From Persicobacter psychrovividus (GTDB taxonomy: Bacteria > Bacteroidota > Bacteroidia > Cytophagales > Cyclobacteriaceae): DNA of 64,000 nt. The DNA is taken from assembly GCF_036492425.1 (NCBI RefSeq), contig NZ_AP025292.1, positions 3,152,250 to 3,216,249 of the forward strand, in the 5' to 3' direction. The number at the start of each line of letters is the position of its first letter. Within the stretch, counting starts at the first letter, position 1. Under the pieces are notes generated by a model. It did no database searches. It was not told the DNA's origin and saw nothing but the letters and a program-made list of their open reading frames with translations. Shown here in pieces: positions 45,526 through 55,081 of the stretch. Both the position numbers and the translations under genes were made by a program.

Positions 45526-45885
45526 ATGCCCGTATTTGACTTCCTCAATTTTCTCCAGACCCACGCCTTAGCATTTATCGGCATTTTGTCTGCTTTACTG
45601 ATTGTCCTTATTATCCGATTACAGCAAATGGCGCAACAAATTCGCCAGACAGAAGAAGGCACCAAAGCCAAAGTAAAGGAAAAAGAGGATCGGCTGCTCA
45701 GTGAGTTTCTGCGGGAAACAGATGAAAAGCGCAAAGAAAATAACAGTCGCTGGCAGAAGAAATTCAATCAGCAAAAAATGGCGCTGGAAGAAAAAACAGC
45801 CTTATTAGAAAAACAAACAGCGCAGCTCATCAAACTGAAAAACCATATCAGTTATCTTGAAGAGCGTATTCAGGCCAACGACTAA
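45526..45885 (+). CDS. Membrane-anchored coiled-coil protein, unknown
   Basis: 119 residues. One membrane helix at about 12-30 (ALAFIGILSALLIVLIIRL), then an almost unbroken Lys/Glu/Gln heptad pattern to the end, so probably a long coiled coil on one side of the membrane. Not matched to a named family. It is followed after 49 bp by a small Cys-rich protein gene. Confidence 0.6.
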   Translation: MPVFDFLNFLQTHALAFIGILSALLIVLIIRLQQMAQQIRQTEEGTKAKVKEKEDRLLSEFLRETDEKRKENNSRWQKKFNQQKMALEEKTALLEKQTAQLIKLKNHISYLEERIQAND

Positions 45886-45934
45886 AAAAGGCGGCTCGGC
45901 TCAACATTTTCCCCACACGCCAAGTTCTCCACTC

Positions 45935-46126
45935 ATGCTCGAACAATGGTTTATTTGCCCCTACTGCCTGGCCGAAATATCGGTATTGGTGGATCCTTCC
46001 GTAGAAGCACAGCGCTACATTGAAGACTGCGAGGTGTGTTGTCGCCCCATTGAAATCAGTGTCAGTATTCACGAAGGTGAGGTGGAACATTTCAATGCGG
46101 AGCCTTCACAATCGGACTGGGACTGA
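45935..46126 (+). CDS. CPxCG-type small cysteine-rich protein
   Basis: 63 residues from the ATG at 45935; the longer reading upstream is unrelated. Four Cys in two pairs (FICPYC near residue 8 and CEVCC near 32) match the CPxCG zinc-ribbon-like small protein family, whose function is not known. Its last 35 bases overlap the end of the gene on the other strand (46092-46126). Confidence 0.75.
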   Translation: MLEQWFICPYCLAEISVLVDPSVEAQRYIEDCEVCCRPIEISVSIHEGEVEHFNAEPSQSDWD

Positions 46127-47132
46127 TGCGCAGGTAGATCGGCAGATGATCGCTGAAACCGCCCTCGTATGCAAAACCCCTGAACGTTCGGAAAGGGGTA
46201 CCGTCATCATTCAGTAACCAGGAAGGCCGAAAAGCTTTGCCTGCTGACAGCTGCCAACCGCTATGCTGCCAACATTCACGATTGATCCAAAACTGATCAA
46301 AACAACTCCAGGCCTCCACGGCGGAACGGAAATAATGGGTAGGCTCCTCGGCCTCATCCATTAGGCAATGGAGTGCACCTTCTGTTTGCTGAACCAACAA
46401 TTGCAAAGAGGCATCGGACGGTTCATCATTAAAATCGCCCATTGATAAGAATAGGTGCCCTGGCGACTGCTGACGGATGTTTTTGTAAATTTCCGACACC
46501 CTTTCTGCGTAAACCTTCCGCTTCCCAACGGTTGCCATCTCTCCCGACCATCTGGACGACCAATGATTCACCAATACATGAAGCGTATCCCCTGAAGGCA
46601 AGATCCCCTGCACCTCCAAAATCTCGCGTCCCTGCCTGCCATCATCAAACACCACCGCATGGGCACATTGATCCAATAATTTAAAAAAGCCTCGCTGATA
46701 CAAAATACCAGTATCGATTCCTCGGCGATCAACAGATTCAAAGTGTGCAATCCCATAATTTCCCTGCCAAAGCAATGGCGATTTCGCCAGATCCTCCAGC
46801 ATCTGCCGATGTTCAAACTCACAAAAACCCATCAGTAGGGGAAGCTCCCAGCCGCCAATATTGGCCAGTACTTTCTGAATGCGTCGCAACTTTTGCTGAT
46901 AGCGGTAAGCATTCCAGCGGCGACCACTTTCTGGCAAAAAGTCTTCATCCTTTTTGTCTGCATCATCGTGCCAGTCAAAAAAATTTTCCAGATTATAAAA
47001 CACGATGGTACCCGCTGAATTTTTGGTCGCAACAGGTTGTGCCTCCAAAGTGCCATAGCATAGGCACACCATACTGAAGGGCATAAAAAACCGCCTCAGT
47101 GTACGGTCAAAAAACTGCAAAATCGATATCAT
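46092..47132 (-). CDS. Secreted endonuclease/exonuclease/phosphatase family protein
   Basis: 346 residues with an N-terminal signal region (MPFSMVCLCYGTLEAQP, possible start at Met17). EEP-fold motifs: FYNLENFFD, FCEFEH (metal Glu), LVNHWSSRWSG, GDFNDEPSD, and SDHLPIYL (catalytic Asp-His). Exported EEP proteins in this phylum act on nucleic acids or phosphodiesters outside the cytoplasm; the substrate is unknown. It ends inside the small Cys-rich gene by 35 bases. Confidence 0.8.
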   Translation of the reverse strand: MISILQFFDRTLRRFFMPFSMVCLCYGTLEAQPVATKNSAGTIVFYNLENFFDWHDDADKKDEDFLPESGRRWNAYRYQQKLRRIQKVLANIGGWELPLLMGFCEFEHRQMLEDLAKSPLLWQGNYGIAHFESVDRRGIDTGILYQRGFFKLLDQCAHAVVFDDGRQGREILEVQGILPSGDTLHVLVNHWSSRWSGEMATVGKRKVYAERVSEIYKNIRQQSPGHLFLSMGDFNDEPSDASLQLLVQQTEGALHCLMDEAEEPTHYFRSAVEAWSCFDQFWINRECWQHSGWQLSAGKAFRPSWLLNDDGTPFRTFRGFAYEGGFSDHLPIYLRISPSPIVKAPH

Positions 47133-47320
47133 CTTTGGTTTTATTTTAGCTTGCCTTGACTTACGAACAGTTTATCGCTTGGAAATCAATGGAAAAATGC
47201 CATAACGTATGGTTTTTTAATTGATTACTACAGATATTGAGGCGTTAATGCCGAAGTGCCCTTTTTAACCTACAAAAGAGAGCTTGGCATTTGTTACCGT
47301 GTTCAAATCTTCTTGTCGTC

Positions 47321-50086
47321 TTGAAAAAATTCATTATTACTTTACTGCTCCTCCTTTTCGTGGGAGGGGGTTATTTGGTCTATCAAAATTATCAGCACCA
47401 ACATCTCACCACCTGGGATTTTGTGCCTGCCTCCGCAATTGCAGTCTTTGAGTCTCAGCATATTGTTGAAGACTGGAACCTGTTTTCCCAGCAACCCCTG
47501 TGGAAGAGTCTGGAGAGTAATCCGCAGATCAACCAGTTCAATGAAACACTCACGGAACTCGATAGCCTAAGTGGAAAAAATGGAGCACTTCAAAAGATCA
47601 CTCACGGCCAGAATTTTTTGGTTTCTTTCCATATTACGAGTAAAAATCACCTCAATTGGGTGATGTACTTTAAGCCAAAAGAAAAGCAAACGGGGCAGCT
47701 ACTTCGATTGCTCAAGCAGTATGAAACCAACCAGGATTATCGCTATACGGTTCGAGCGTACCACCAAATAAAAATTGAGCAGCTGACCAATAAAAAAACA
47801 AGAAAGTCGATGACCTTTTTTCATCAGGACAATGTACTGATCGCCAGTCGGTCTTCTGTACTGGTAGAAGATGTTGTTCGTCACCTTACCGATGGTCAGG
47901 ATAATGGATTCAAGAAATCCCAATGGGGGCTGTTTGATATTCCCAAGTTCAACAAAGATCAGGGGAACCTGTACCTGAATTTCAATACCTGTGGCCAGAC
48001 CGCCAAAAACTTTGCCCATAATCAATTCTCTGCTCAAAGCGGTCAGTTACTCAATAAACTGTTCAATGGCCTGTTTTTGGATTTGTATTTTCCTGCTGAT
48101 GAAATTATTGGCAACGGAACGGTGTTCATGGATTCCACAAATCACCAATTGTACCTGAACACCTTCAGGGATCAGCCTGCCTTAACCTCCAACAATATTT
48201 ATGGATATATTCCCAAGCAAACGGCGGTAGCTTATCAAATTCAGGTGGGGAATATGGCACTATGGCAATCAAAAATGGCTGAATACTGGAAACAAAACAG
48301 GATTGATCCTGCCCTGAGAAACCAGATGACTTTTCGGCTGAACATGACCGTAGCCGATTGGCTCTCCTGGTCTACGGGAAATATTACCCTGCTGACATTG
48401 GATTCCAACAAGCCTGAAGCACCCAATAAGCTCGTATTATTACCTGCCAAAGACATCAAAATTGCCCAGGAAAAAATAGAATGGCTTGAAAAGCAACACG
48501 CTTCTTCTTCCGGTCAAATTACGCCTACAAGCATTATTGAAGGGCAGCCGATCTACGCTTTGAGCTGGAATAACTTCCCCGAAAGGCTATTTGGCGCCCC
48601 TTTCGAGGGATTCGATAAGGTATTCTACACTTTCTACGACAAGCTGTTGGTGATCGGAAATTCGACGATGGCTTTGCATCAGTTTATAAATGCCCAGCAG
48701 CTCGAAAATACCTGGGGGAAATCGGTTCGACACGAGCCCTTCCTCGGGCAAACCAACGAACACAGCCAGGTGAGTTTAATGATCGACTTTAAAAAAGCCT
48801 GGGGGCTGATCAAAGCGAATGCATCTGACCCGATGAAAACATTTATCGATCAGCATTATATAGACTTTATGCCGATGGATCTCAGCGCCATTCAGTTTCA
48901 GCGCCAGGAGAATAACAGCTTTACCGCCAACTGGCTCCTGAAACAAAAAATGGGGGCAACCGGCACCACAAAACCTCAGCAACTCCGTTTGCATTCCAGT
49001 TTCAAGGTATCGCACAAGCCTACCGCAAAGCCTTTGGTCGTGAAACACTGGCAGAAAAAAACGCCAGAAGTATTGCTTCTCCAGGATAGTTCGCGGGTAG
49101 AACTGATCAATCAGCAAGGGGCTTCGGTTTGGAATACCCAACTCAAAGACACCATTTGCGATGAGCAATATCAGATAGATTTTTACAACAATCAGTACTT
49201 GCAATACCTGATTCCTGCAAAAAATAAATTGTACCTCATCGACCGTAATGGCCACGAGGTGAAGGATTATCCTAAAGCTTATCCCGCAAACAGCAAAGTG
49301 GCGCATTTTTCTGTTTTTGATTATGATCAGAATAAAAAATACCGTTTCTGCTTTACCTCCACAACTGGCGATTTATACCTTACGGATAAGGACCTTCAGC
49401 CATTGAAAGGCTGGGCGCCGAAAAAACTGGGAGCAACAGAATTGGGCAAGCCGCAGTTCTTCAGGGTCGGGTCCCGCGACTGCATTCTGGTGACCAGTAA
49501 AACGGGTAAGGTGTTTCTGATGAACCGCCGCGGAGCGTTTTACAAAGGTTTTCCTCTTGATTTGGGAAGGGAGTTCGATGGGAAAATTTTCATTGACGAA
49601 GGCACCAGCCTGAGCAACACAAAAGTATCTGTGATCTCTAATGAGGGGCTACTGATTACCTTTGACCTGGAGGGAAAAATACTGAAGAAAAACCAGCTCT
49701 ACAAACCGCTGAAAGAATCTCGATTTACACTGATTCCTGATCTTCAGCGCAGCGACTTCCTGATCCTCAGACACGACCTTCACCAGGTAAGTTTCCTGAA
49801 TGACAATGGAAGGTTACTGTTTGAAAAGGATTATCTGAACCCCGAAGCGATGGATATTCAGTATTATAATTTTTCGAAAAACAGCCAGTTCATTGTCTAT
49901 ACCGATAAGACCCAGGACTTCACCTACCTGTATAATCAGAAGGGGGAATTGCTTAACGGACAGCCCATCGATAGCTCTGAGCCTATTGCGCTGATGTATT
50001 CTGCCGCTCAGCAAAAGTTCACTTTATACAATGTGTACCGAAATGAATTAAGACAGTGGGAGTTTTATAAAACCGATAATTTATAG
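47321..50086 (+). CDS. DUF3352-like envelope protein with propeller-like C-terminus
   Basis: About 921 residues. No ATG fits; the TTG at 47321 opens a proper signal anchor (KKFIITLLLLLFVGGGYLVY) and was chosen over an earlier TTG at 47291. First 550 residues resemble DUF3352 (AVFESQHIVEDWNLF, DVVRHL). The end is built from repeating short blocks (LYLIDRNGHEV, LYLTDKDLQPL, VFLMNRRGAFYKG), which suggests a beta-propeller. Function unknown. It converges with the radical SAM gene, overlapping by 6 bases. Confidence 0.7.
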   Translation: MKKFIITLLLLLFVGGGYLVYQNYQHQHLTTWDFVPASAIAVFESQHIVEDWNLFSQQPLWKSLESNPQINQFNETLTELDSLSGKNGALQKITHGQNFLVSFHITSKNHLNWVMYFKPKEKQTGQLLRLLKQYETNQDYRYTVRAYHQIKIEQLTNKKTRKSMTFFHQDNVLIASRSSVLVEDVVRHLTDGQDNGFKKSQWGLFDIPKFNKDQGNLYLNFNTCGQTAKNFAHNQFSAQSGQLLNKLFNGLFLDLYFPADEIIGNGTVFMDSTNHQLYLNTFRDQPALTSNNIYGYIPKQTAVAYQIQVGNMALWQSKMAEYWKQNRIDPALRNQMTFRLNMTVADWLSWSTGNITLLTLDSNKPEAPNKLVLLPAKDIKIAQEKIEWLEKQHASSSGQITPTSIIEGQPIYALSWNNFPERLFGAPFEGFDKVFYTFYDKLLVIGNSTMALHQFINAQQLENTWGKSVRHEPFLGQTNEHSQVSLMIDFKKAWGLIKANASDPMKTFIDQHYIDFMPMDLSAIQFQRQENNSFTANWLLKQKMGATGTTKPQQLRLHSSFKVSHKPTAKPLVVKHWQKKTPEVLLLQDSSRVELINQQGASVWNTQLKDTICDEQYQIDFYNNQYLQYLIPAKNKLYLIDRNGHEVKDYPKAYPANSKVAHFSVFDYDQNKKYRFCFTSTTGDLYLTDKDLQPLKGWAPKKLGATELGKPQFFRVGSRDCILVTSKTGKVFLMNRRGAFYKGFPLDLGREFDGKIFIDEGTSLSNTKVSVISNEGLLITFDLEGKILKKNQLYKPLKESRFTLIPDLQRSDFLILRHDLHQVSFLNDNGRLLFEKDYLNPEAMDIQYYNFSKNSQFIVYTDKTQDFTYLYNQKGELLNGQPIDSSEPIALMYSAAQQKFTLYNVYRNELRQWEFYKTDNL

Positions 50087-51106
50087 CCAAACTTTGGCGC
50101 CTTCGGTACAGTTCTTACATATCGATATTTGTTGCCGATCCTTCAGGACTTGTTGCTTGAAGGCATCGGCTTTTTTGTTTTTCCAATTTGCCACTAAACC
50201 TTCTTCTGCTACTTTTCCGAAGGCATAATCAGCGTCTTTATCAAAACAGCAAGCCAATAATCTGCCATCCCAGGTAATTACAGGTGCATGCCACAGGCGC
50301 CAACAATGGTTCCGCATTTGGTGCTTAAGCTCGTATTTGCCCGAAGCTCCTTTTTTATACCGACTGTATTTTTCCTGCTTTGGAATCAGGGACTGATCAT
50401 TTTGATAATCATAAATCTGTGCAGATTTAAAAACGATCCGATCCACTCCCAAAGATTTTGCCAATGCCTTGGCCTCTTCAATCTGATGCTCGTTGGGGCG
50501 TACCACCAAAAACTGTAGCATCACATAGGGATGGGCTTTTTTCAATTGCTTGCGCCAGTGCAAAACGCGCTTGGTGCCTGTAATCACTTTATCCAGACGG
50601 CCGCCTATCCTGTATTGCTCATAAGTATCCTGCGAGGTACCATCGATACTGATAATCAACCGATCCAGGCCCGCCTCCACAATTCCTCGGGCGTTGGTAT
50701 CATCCAAATAGTGTGCATTTGTTGATGTGGCAGTGTAAATTCCTTTATCGCTGGCCTGCCGAATCATGGGCAGCAGCTGCGGATTTAAAAATGGCTCACC
50801 CTGAAAATAGAAAATCAAATAAAGTAATTGAGCATGGGTTTCTTCAAGCCATTGCTGATATTTTTCAAGACCCAACATCCCCGTGGGGCGACTGAAGCTC
50901 CGCAATCCACTCGGACATTCTGGACATCGAAGGTTACACGAGGTGGTCGGCTCTATAGCCAGGCTCAGCGGCTTCCCCCAGTGGATCACCCGCCCTGTAA
51001 AGCCCGATAAATGGTAGGATACTTTAACCAAAGCTGCATTGAACAGTTTTCTGATGGTTAACTTTTTCATCCACAGAAATTCATCTCTAAAATACAGTTT
51101 TGTCAT
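50081..51106 (-). CDS. Radical SAM protein with SPASM-type C-terminus
   Basis: About 341 residues from the Met at 51106; Mets at 51145 and 51070 are alternatives. Radical SAM cluster motif TTSCNLRCPECPSG (CxxxCxxC), then FYFQGEPFLNP and IISIDGTSQDTYEQYR. C-terminal Cys set (NHCWRLW, LACCFDKD, ICKNCTEGAK) fits a SPASM auxiliary cluster domain. Such enzymes modify peptides or sugars or mature other proteins, and no peptide substrate gene is seen next to it. Function open. Confidence 0.82.
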   Translation of the reverse strand: MTKLYFRDEFLWMKKLTIRKLFNAALVKVSYHLSGFTGRVIHWGKPLSLAIEPTTSCNLRCPECPSGLRSFSRPTGMLGLEKYQQWLEETHAQLLYLIFYFQGEPFLNPQLLPMIRQASDKGIYTATSTNAHYLDDTNARGIVEAGLDRLIISIDGTSQDTYEQYRIGGRLDKVITGTKRVLHWRKQLKKAHPYVMLQFLVVRPNEHQIEEAKALAKSLGVDRIVFKSAQIYDYQNDQSLIPKQEKYSRYKKGASGKYELKHQMRNHCWRLWHAPVITWDGRLLACCFDKDADYAFGKVAEEGLVANWKNKKADAFKQQVLKDRQQISICKNCTEGAKVWL

Positions 51107-51402
51107 GATCTTTTTTGAAGCAAAGTTGAGGTAATCATCATACATTATCGCTTGATTTTCCCTTCTAAATCAAATCATTGACAAAGTTGAAAGATTCAGC
51201 ACTATAAACAATAAAAAAGAAAGGCAAATATGAATATTATTACATAAATTGCGTATTATAAAGGAAATCAAGCCAGTATATTACATCAATACACAACTAC
51301 TGTGTGTATGATTTCTCAAGATATAAAATACCTTTAATAGTAAATTAACTATAATATGTTGTTATTTCTATAAGTGTATTGACGACCCTAAATCAACCCC
51401 GT
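51107..51402. other. Divergent spacer, radical SAM / OmpA genes
   Basis: 296-bp AT-rich spacer; promoters for both sides must be here, but I see no full consensus and no repeat. Confidence 0.3.
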
Positions 51403-52104
51403 ATGCTCCAACAGGCCTTAGGAAAATTTACCCTATTTATGCTGCTGACCTTTAGCAGTATCTCTTTTAGTACCGCTCAGCAATTAATGAGTATTGATGG
51501 CAGAATCAACGATAGCGACACTGGAAAGCCTATTCCCGCTACGCTGAACTATCAAACACTGCCTTACGGAAACCAGGTTGGTATTGTGCGTGTCAATAAA
51601 AACAATGGCGAATTCACCTTCAAAGCCATTGAAGATGGTGAGTATGAGTTGACTGCCACTGCTGAGGGATATGAAAAAAGTCGTCAAATTATTACACTCA
51701 AGGGCATTGGTGCTAATGAACACCTGTTCATTGAATTTAAACTCAAAAAGCAAGGGGAGAAAGATGTTTTGCGACTGAACAATCTCACCTTCGACCAAAA
51801 CAAAGCTGAAATAAAGGATTCCTCTTTTTCCGAACTCGATGAGCTCGCGCAGATGGTTCGCAATAACCCCACAATGATCATCCAACTCGAAGGGCATACC
51901 GACTTTCGTGGATCAGCCAAAGGGAATATGCGACTCTCCGAAGAAAGGGTGAAGGCCGTTAAGGATTATCTCGTGAAGCACGATGTACAATCCAACCATA
52001 TCAAAATTAAAGCTTTTGGAGGCACCAAGCCCATCACACGACAGGCGAGTGAGGAAGCCAGAGCTCAGAACCGACGCGTTGAAGTCAGGATTCTAAAATT
52101 TTAA
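51403..52104 (+). CDS. OmpA-family protein (short, carboxypeptidase-regulatory-like + OmpA)
   Basis: 233 residues from the ATG at 51403 (an earlier TTG lacks support). Signal peptide, then a CarboxypepD-regulatory-like domain (about 30-115, DSDTGKPIPATLNYQ, TATAEGYEKS) and an OmpA peptidoglycan-binding domain (about 125-233, IQLEGHTDFRGSAKGN, LSEERVKAV, ending RRVEVRILKF). Lies 37 bp before a larger gene with the same two modules, probably co-transcribed. Confidence 0.85.
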   Translation: MLQQALGKFTLFMLLTFSSISFSTAQQLMSIDGRINDSDTGKPIPATLNYQTLPYGNQVGIVRVNKNNGEFTFKAIEDGEYELTATAEGYEKSRQIITLKGIGANEHLFIEFKLKKQGEKDVLRLNNLTFDQNKAEIKDSSFSELDELAQMVRNNPTMIIQLEGHTDFRGSAKGNMRLSEERVKAVKDYLVKHDVQSNHIKIKAFGGTKPITRQASEEARAQNRRVEVRILKF

Positions 52105-52141
52105 CAAAAGAAATTTACCGTAATAATCACCCTAATATAAT

Positions 52142-54199
52142 ATGCGCAAGTTTTTTACTTTTCTGCTTTTTTCCCTGTTGGCATTTTCTACCAATGCACA
52201 GGACGTAAAGTGGGCTACCAAAGTGCTTGATTTTTCATCTGAACTATCCCCCTTTGAGTATTCCGCACAACAAGTCATCGGCAAACCCAACGTCCTTCCA
52301 CAGGGCGGTGACAACCCTGCCGCATGGCTGCCAAAATCTCAGGATAAGATGGAAGAAATTACGGTAGGTTTCGATGATCCAATAGCCATTCGTCAAATCG
52401 CTGTGGCGGAGTCTTACAATCCTTCAGCCTTATACCAAATCTATTTAATCGATTCGGTTGGGAATTCAGAATTACTGAATACTTTCACGCCTAAAAAAAT
52501 TGACCTGACGGGCCGTTTGCTTAATGTATTCTTTGACCTGACCGACTATCCTGTACATGGTATTCGATTGGTGTTCAATGGTGCGGCTGTACCTGGTTAT
52601 TATGGCATTGACGCTGTCGGAGTATCGGACTCTGAAACGCCTATCAAGGTAGAGGCCAACCTTAAAGAAGGCGTAAACCCTTACCTGAAATCAACCAAAC
52701 TTGATACAACAATCAACTCTGATTTTCAGGAACGACGTCCGTTGATTGCCCCTGACGGAAAAACCCTTTACTTCTCCCGTTTGAATCACCCTGACAATAT
52801 CGGTGGCCAAAACGATACAGAAGACATCTGGTACTCGACCTATAATGAAAAAACTAAAAGCTGGGATAAAGCTAAAAACCTCGGTGAAGGCCTCAATAAT
52901 GAAGGGGATAACTTTATCTCTTCCATCACCCCTGACGGGAAAGGCATGGTCGTCGTGCTTGGTAATGAATACAAGCGTGGTGGCAAAATGAAAGCAGGGG
53001 TCTCGATCGCTTCCAAAACTTCGGAAGGGTGGAGCAAGCCCGAAAAACTTAAAATCACCAACGCCTACATTGATGGAACCGATGGTGATTACTTTATGGG
53101 CAATAACCGAAAAACATTAATCATGGCCATCAACCGATTCGATGCCATTGGCGGGAAAGACATGTATGTTTCTTTCTTACAGGATGACGGTAAATGGACG
53201 GAGCCAATGAACTTGGGCGCTGACCTGAATACAGCAGCGAATGAGTATTCTCCTTACTTGGCCGCTGACAATGAAACCCTGTACTTCTCCTCTAAAGGAT
53301 TCAGTGGTTTTGGTGGTGCCGATATTTACATCAGTCGCCGACTCGATGACACTTGGACCAACTGGACAGAACCTGAAAACTTGGGTGCTGACATCAATAC
53401 CAGCGAGGATGATGAGTTCTTTACTTTGCCTCCATCTGGACAGTACGCCTTTTACTCGACTGGAAAAGATGGCGACAACACCAACATTCATCAGATTGCC
53501 ATGCCAGTATTCTATCAGCCGTCGCCTGTCGTAACGGTGAAAGGATCTATCCTGGATAAAACCACCAAAGAGCCTGTAATGGCGAAAATTTCTTACAACT
53601 TGTTACCAGAAGACACTGAGGTAGGCTTTACCAATGCTGATCCGAAAACAGGAGAGTATGAAATTTCATTGCCTACCGGAGCTGCCTATACTTATAAAGT
53701 TACGGCTGATGGGTACGAAACCCGTGTCGATTCTATTGATGTGATGAAAGAAAAAGACTTCCGTGAATTCAGTAGAATTATTACCCTGACACCGCTTGAA
53801 AGTGGCGAGGAATCGTCGACGGCAATTGCTGCAAGTGGCGAGGTTGCTCCTCCAGTAAATATGGAACTTTTAAGCACCTTGATTTATTTCGACTTCAATG
53901 CCGACAATATCAAAGCTTCCTTTAAAGATGACCTTCAGTCGTTGGCTTCTTTACTGAAAGATAATTCAAGTCTGAAAATTGAAGTTCAGGGTTACTCGGA
54001 TATTACAGGGCCAAAAGCCTATAACGACCGATTGGCCAAACGCCGTGCAACCTCTGTTTACAATTTCCTTCTGAAAGAAGGTGTTGATAAAGCACAGCTT
54101 GAGGTGGTAAGCTATGGGGAAGATAACCCAATAAAAACCAACGCTACTAAGGAAGGTCGCGCAGCCAACCGACGTGTAGGTTTTGCCAAATCAGAATAA
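52142..54199 (+). CDS. OmpA-family protein with discoidin-like and PD40 propeller domains
   Basis: 685 residues. Signal peptide to about 20, a beta-sandwich (discoidin-like) to about 180, PD40/TolB-like propeller repeats (LIAPDGKTLYFSR, SITPDGKGM, YLAADNETLYFSS, TLPPSGQYAFYS) to about 455, a CarboxypepD-regulatory-like domain (about 460-545) and a C-terminal OmpA domain (IEVQGYSDITGPKAYN, RRATSVYNFL). It resembles PorE-type T9SS anchors in the last three domains but lacks their N-terminal TPRs. Probably a periplasmic, peptidoglycan-attached envelope protein. Confidence 0.82.
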   Translation: MRKFFTFLLFSLLAFSTNAQDVKWATKVLDFSSELSPFEYSAQQVIGKPNVLPQGGDNPAAWLPKSQDKMEEITVGFDDPIAIRQIAVAESYNPSALYQIYLIDSVGNSELLNTFTPKKIDLTGRLLNVFFDLTDYPVHGIRLVFNGAAVPGYYGIDAVGVSDSETPIKVEANLKEGVNPYLKSTKLDTTINSDFQERRPLIAPDGKTLYFSRLNHPDNIGGQNDTEDIWYSTYNEKTKSWDKAKNLGEGLNNEGDNFISSITPDGKGMVVVLGNEYKRGGKMKAGVSIASKTSEGWSKPEKLKITNAYIDGTDGDYFMGNNRKTLIMAINRFDAIGGKDMYVSFLQDDGKWTEPMNLGADLNTAANEYSPYLAADNETLYFSSKGFSGFGGADIYISRRLDDTWTNWTEPENLGADINTSEDDEFFTLPPSGQYAFYSTGKDGDNTNIHQIAMPVFYQPSPVVTVKGSILDKTTKEPVMAKISYNLLPEDTEVGFTNADPKTGEYEISLPTGAAYTYKVTADGYETRVDSIDVMKEKDFREFSRIITLTPLESGEESSTAIAASGEVAPPVNMELLSTLIYFDFNADNIKASFKDDLQSLASLLKDNSSLKIEVQGYSDITGPKAYNDRLAKRRATSVYNFLLKEGVDKAQLEVVSYGEDNPIKTNATKEGRAANRRVGFAKSE

Positions 54200-54221
54200 T
54201 TTTACCCATTAATCATACCTG

Positions 54222-54251
54222 AAAGCCAACGATTTTCGTTGGCTTTTTTTT
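54222..54251 (+). terminator. Terminator after the OmpA pair
   Basis: Stem AAAGCCAACG / CGTTGGCTTT with loop ATTTT and a T9 tail. Confidence 0.9.
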
Positions 54252-54351
54252 TATCTTGCACCGATTAAAAAATTATTCATTTTATTTATTCCTGACTCAG
54301 CAGATTCGTAAGTAAAACGGTAACGCTTATTTTAGCTACACAAAAATTAAT

Positions 54352-54828
54352 ATGAAGCATCCCTTTAGATTATCCTTTTTCCTTTTGTGCTGTATCATTG
54401 CAATGGGGATGAGCTGTAGTAAACCCCAACCACCTGTTTTTAAAGGTATTCACGACATGGAATTTAGCCCTGCTGAAAACGACATGGTTTCCATGAATGC
54501 TCAGGTACGGCTGTACAACCCCAATAAAAATAAAATTACCCTAACGGCCCTCAACCTGATCCTTGAGCTGGACCAATCTCAAGTGGGCCAAATCGACAAG
54601 GAATATGACCTCCCAATGCCTCCTGAAGGCGAATTCGATATCCCCATTGAAGTGATGGTACCCACAAAAACCATTCAGGATAAAGTATTCAAAGGTGCTT
54701 TACTTAACTTTATGGGAGGCAAACCTATCGTAGGAAGGTTTACGGGCTACGCCAAAGTAAAAACAATGGGGGTACCGATTAAAGTTCCTATAATGATTGA
54801 GAAAGAAATAGATTTATTGAATCTTTAA
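54352..54828 (+). CDS. LEA14-like lipoprotein
   Basis: 158 residues. Lipobox MGMSC (Cys22). The body has the LEA type 2 / WHy beta-sandwich pattern (MNAQVRLYNPNKNKITLTAL with NPN turn, LEGEFDIPIEV-like FDIPIEVMVP). These proteins are common in bacterial envelopes but have no set role. The start of a repeat element (copy D) lies 9 bases after its stop codon. Confidence 0.7.
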   Translation: MKHPFRLSFFLLCCIIAMGMSCSKPQPPVFKGIHDMEFSPAENDMVSMNAQVRLYNPNKNKITLTALNLILELDQSQVGQIDKEYDLPMPPEGEFDIPIEVMVPTKTIQDKVFKGALLNFMGGKPIVGRFTGYAKVKTMGVPIKVPIMIEKEIDLLNL

Positions 54829-54837
54829 AAAACAAAA

Positions 54838-55052
54838 GGGGCTGTTGCATCATTGAGCATTTCGTAATTCATCACCTAATTTTATTTTGGAGTTTGTTTT
54901 CATCGGGTAGAAGCCCGAACTGTTTGAAAATGTCCGCATGGTACATCAGCATCAAAAGGACTTTTTTTAACAGACGTGGTAATTCTCTCACGGAAAACAG
55001 CACATCCATAAATCGGTGTCCTGACTTAAGAAAAGAGTTGTGCGGCAGCCCC
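54838..55052. repeat. Small intergenic element with GGGGCTGTTGCATCA ends (copy D)
   Basis: 215-bp stretch. Left end GGGGCTGTTGCATCA, inverted right end GGGGCTGCCGCACAA (11 of 15). Its left third resembles copy A at 4156. The right end is only 29 bases from the mfd start, so this element supplies most of the mfd upstream region. Confidence 0.55.
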
Positions 55053-55081
55053 TCTTTTTATTACCTATTGAGAAAAAAAGC

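Noticed and set aside
50081..51106. RiPP (modified peptide) cluster around the radical SAM protein
   Set aside because: No small precursor peptide, transporter or protease lies next to it; the neighbours are a DUF3352-like protein and OmpA proteins.
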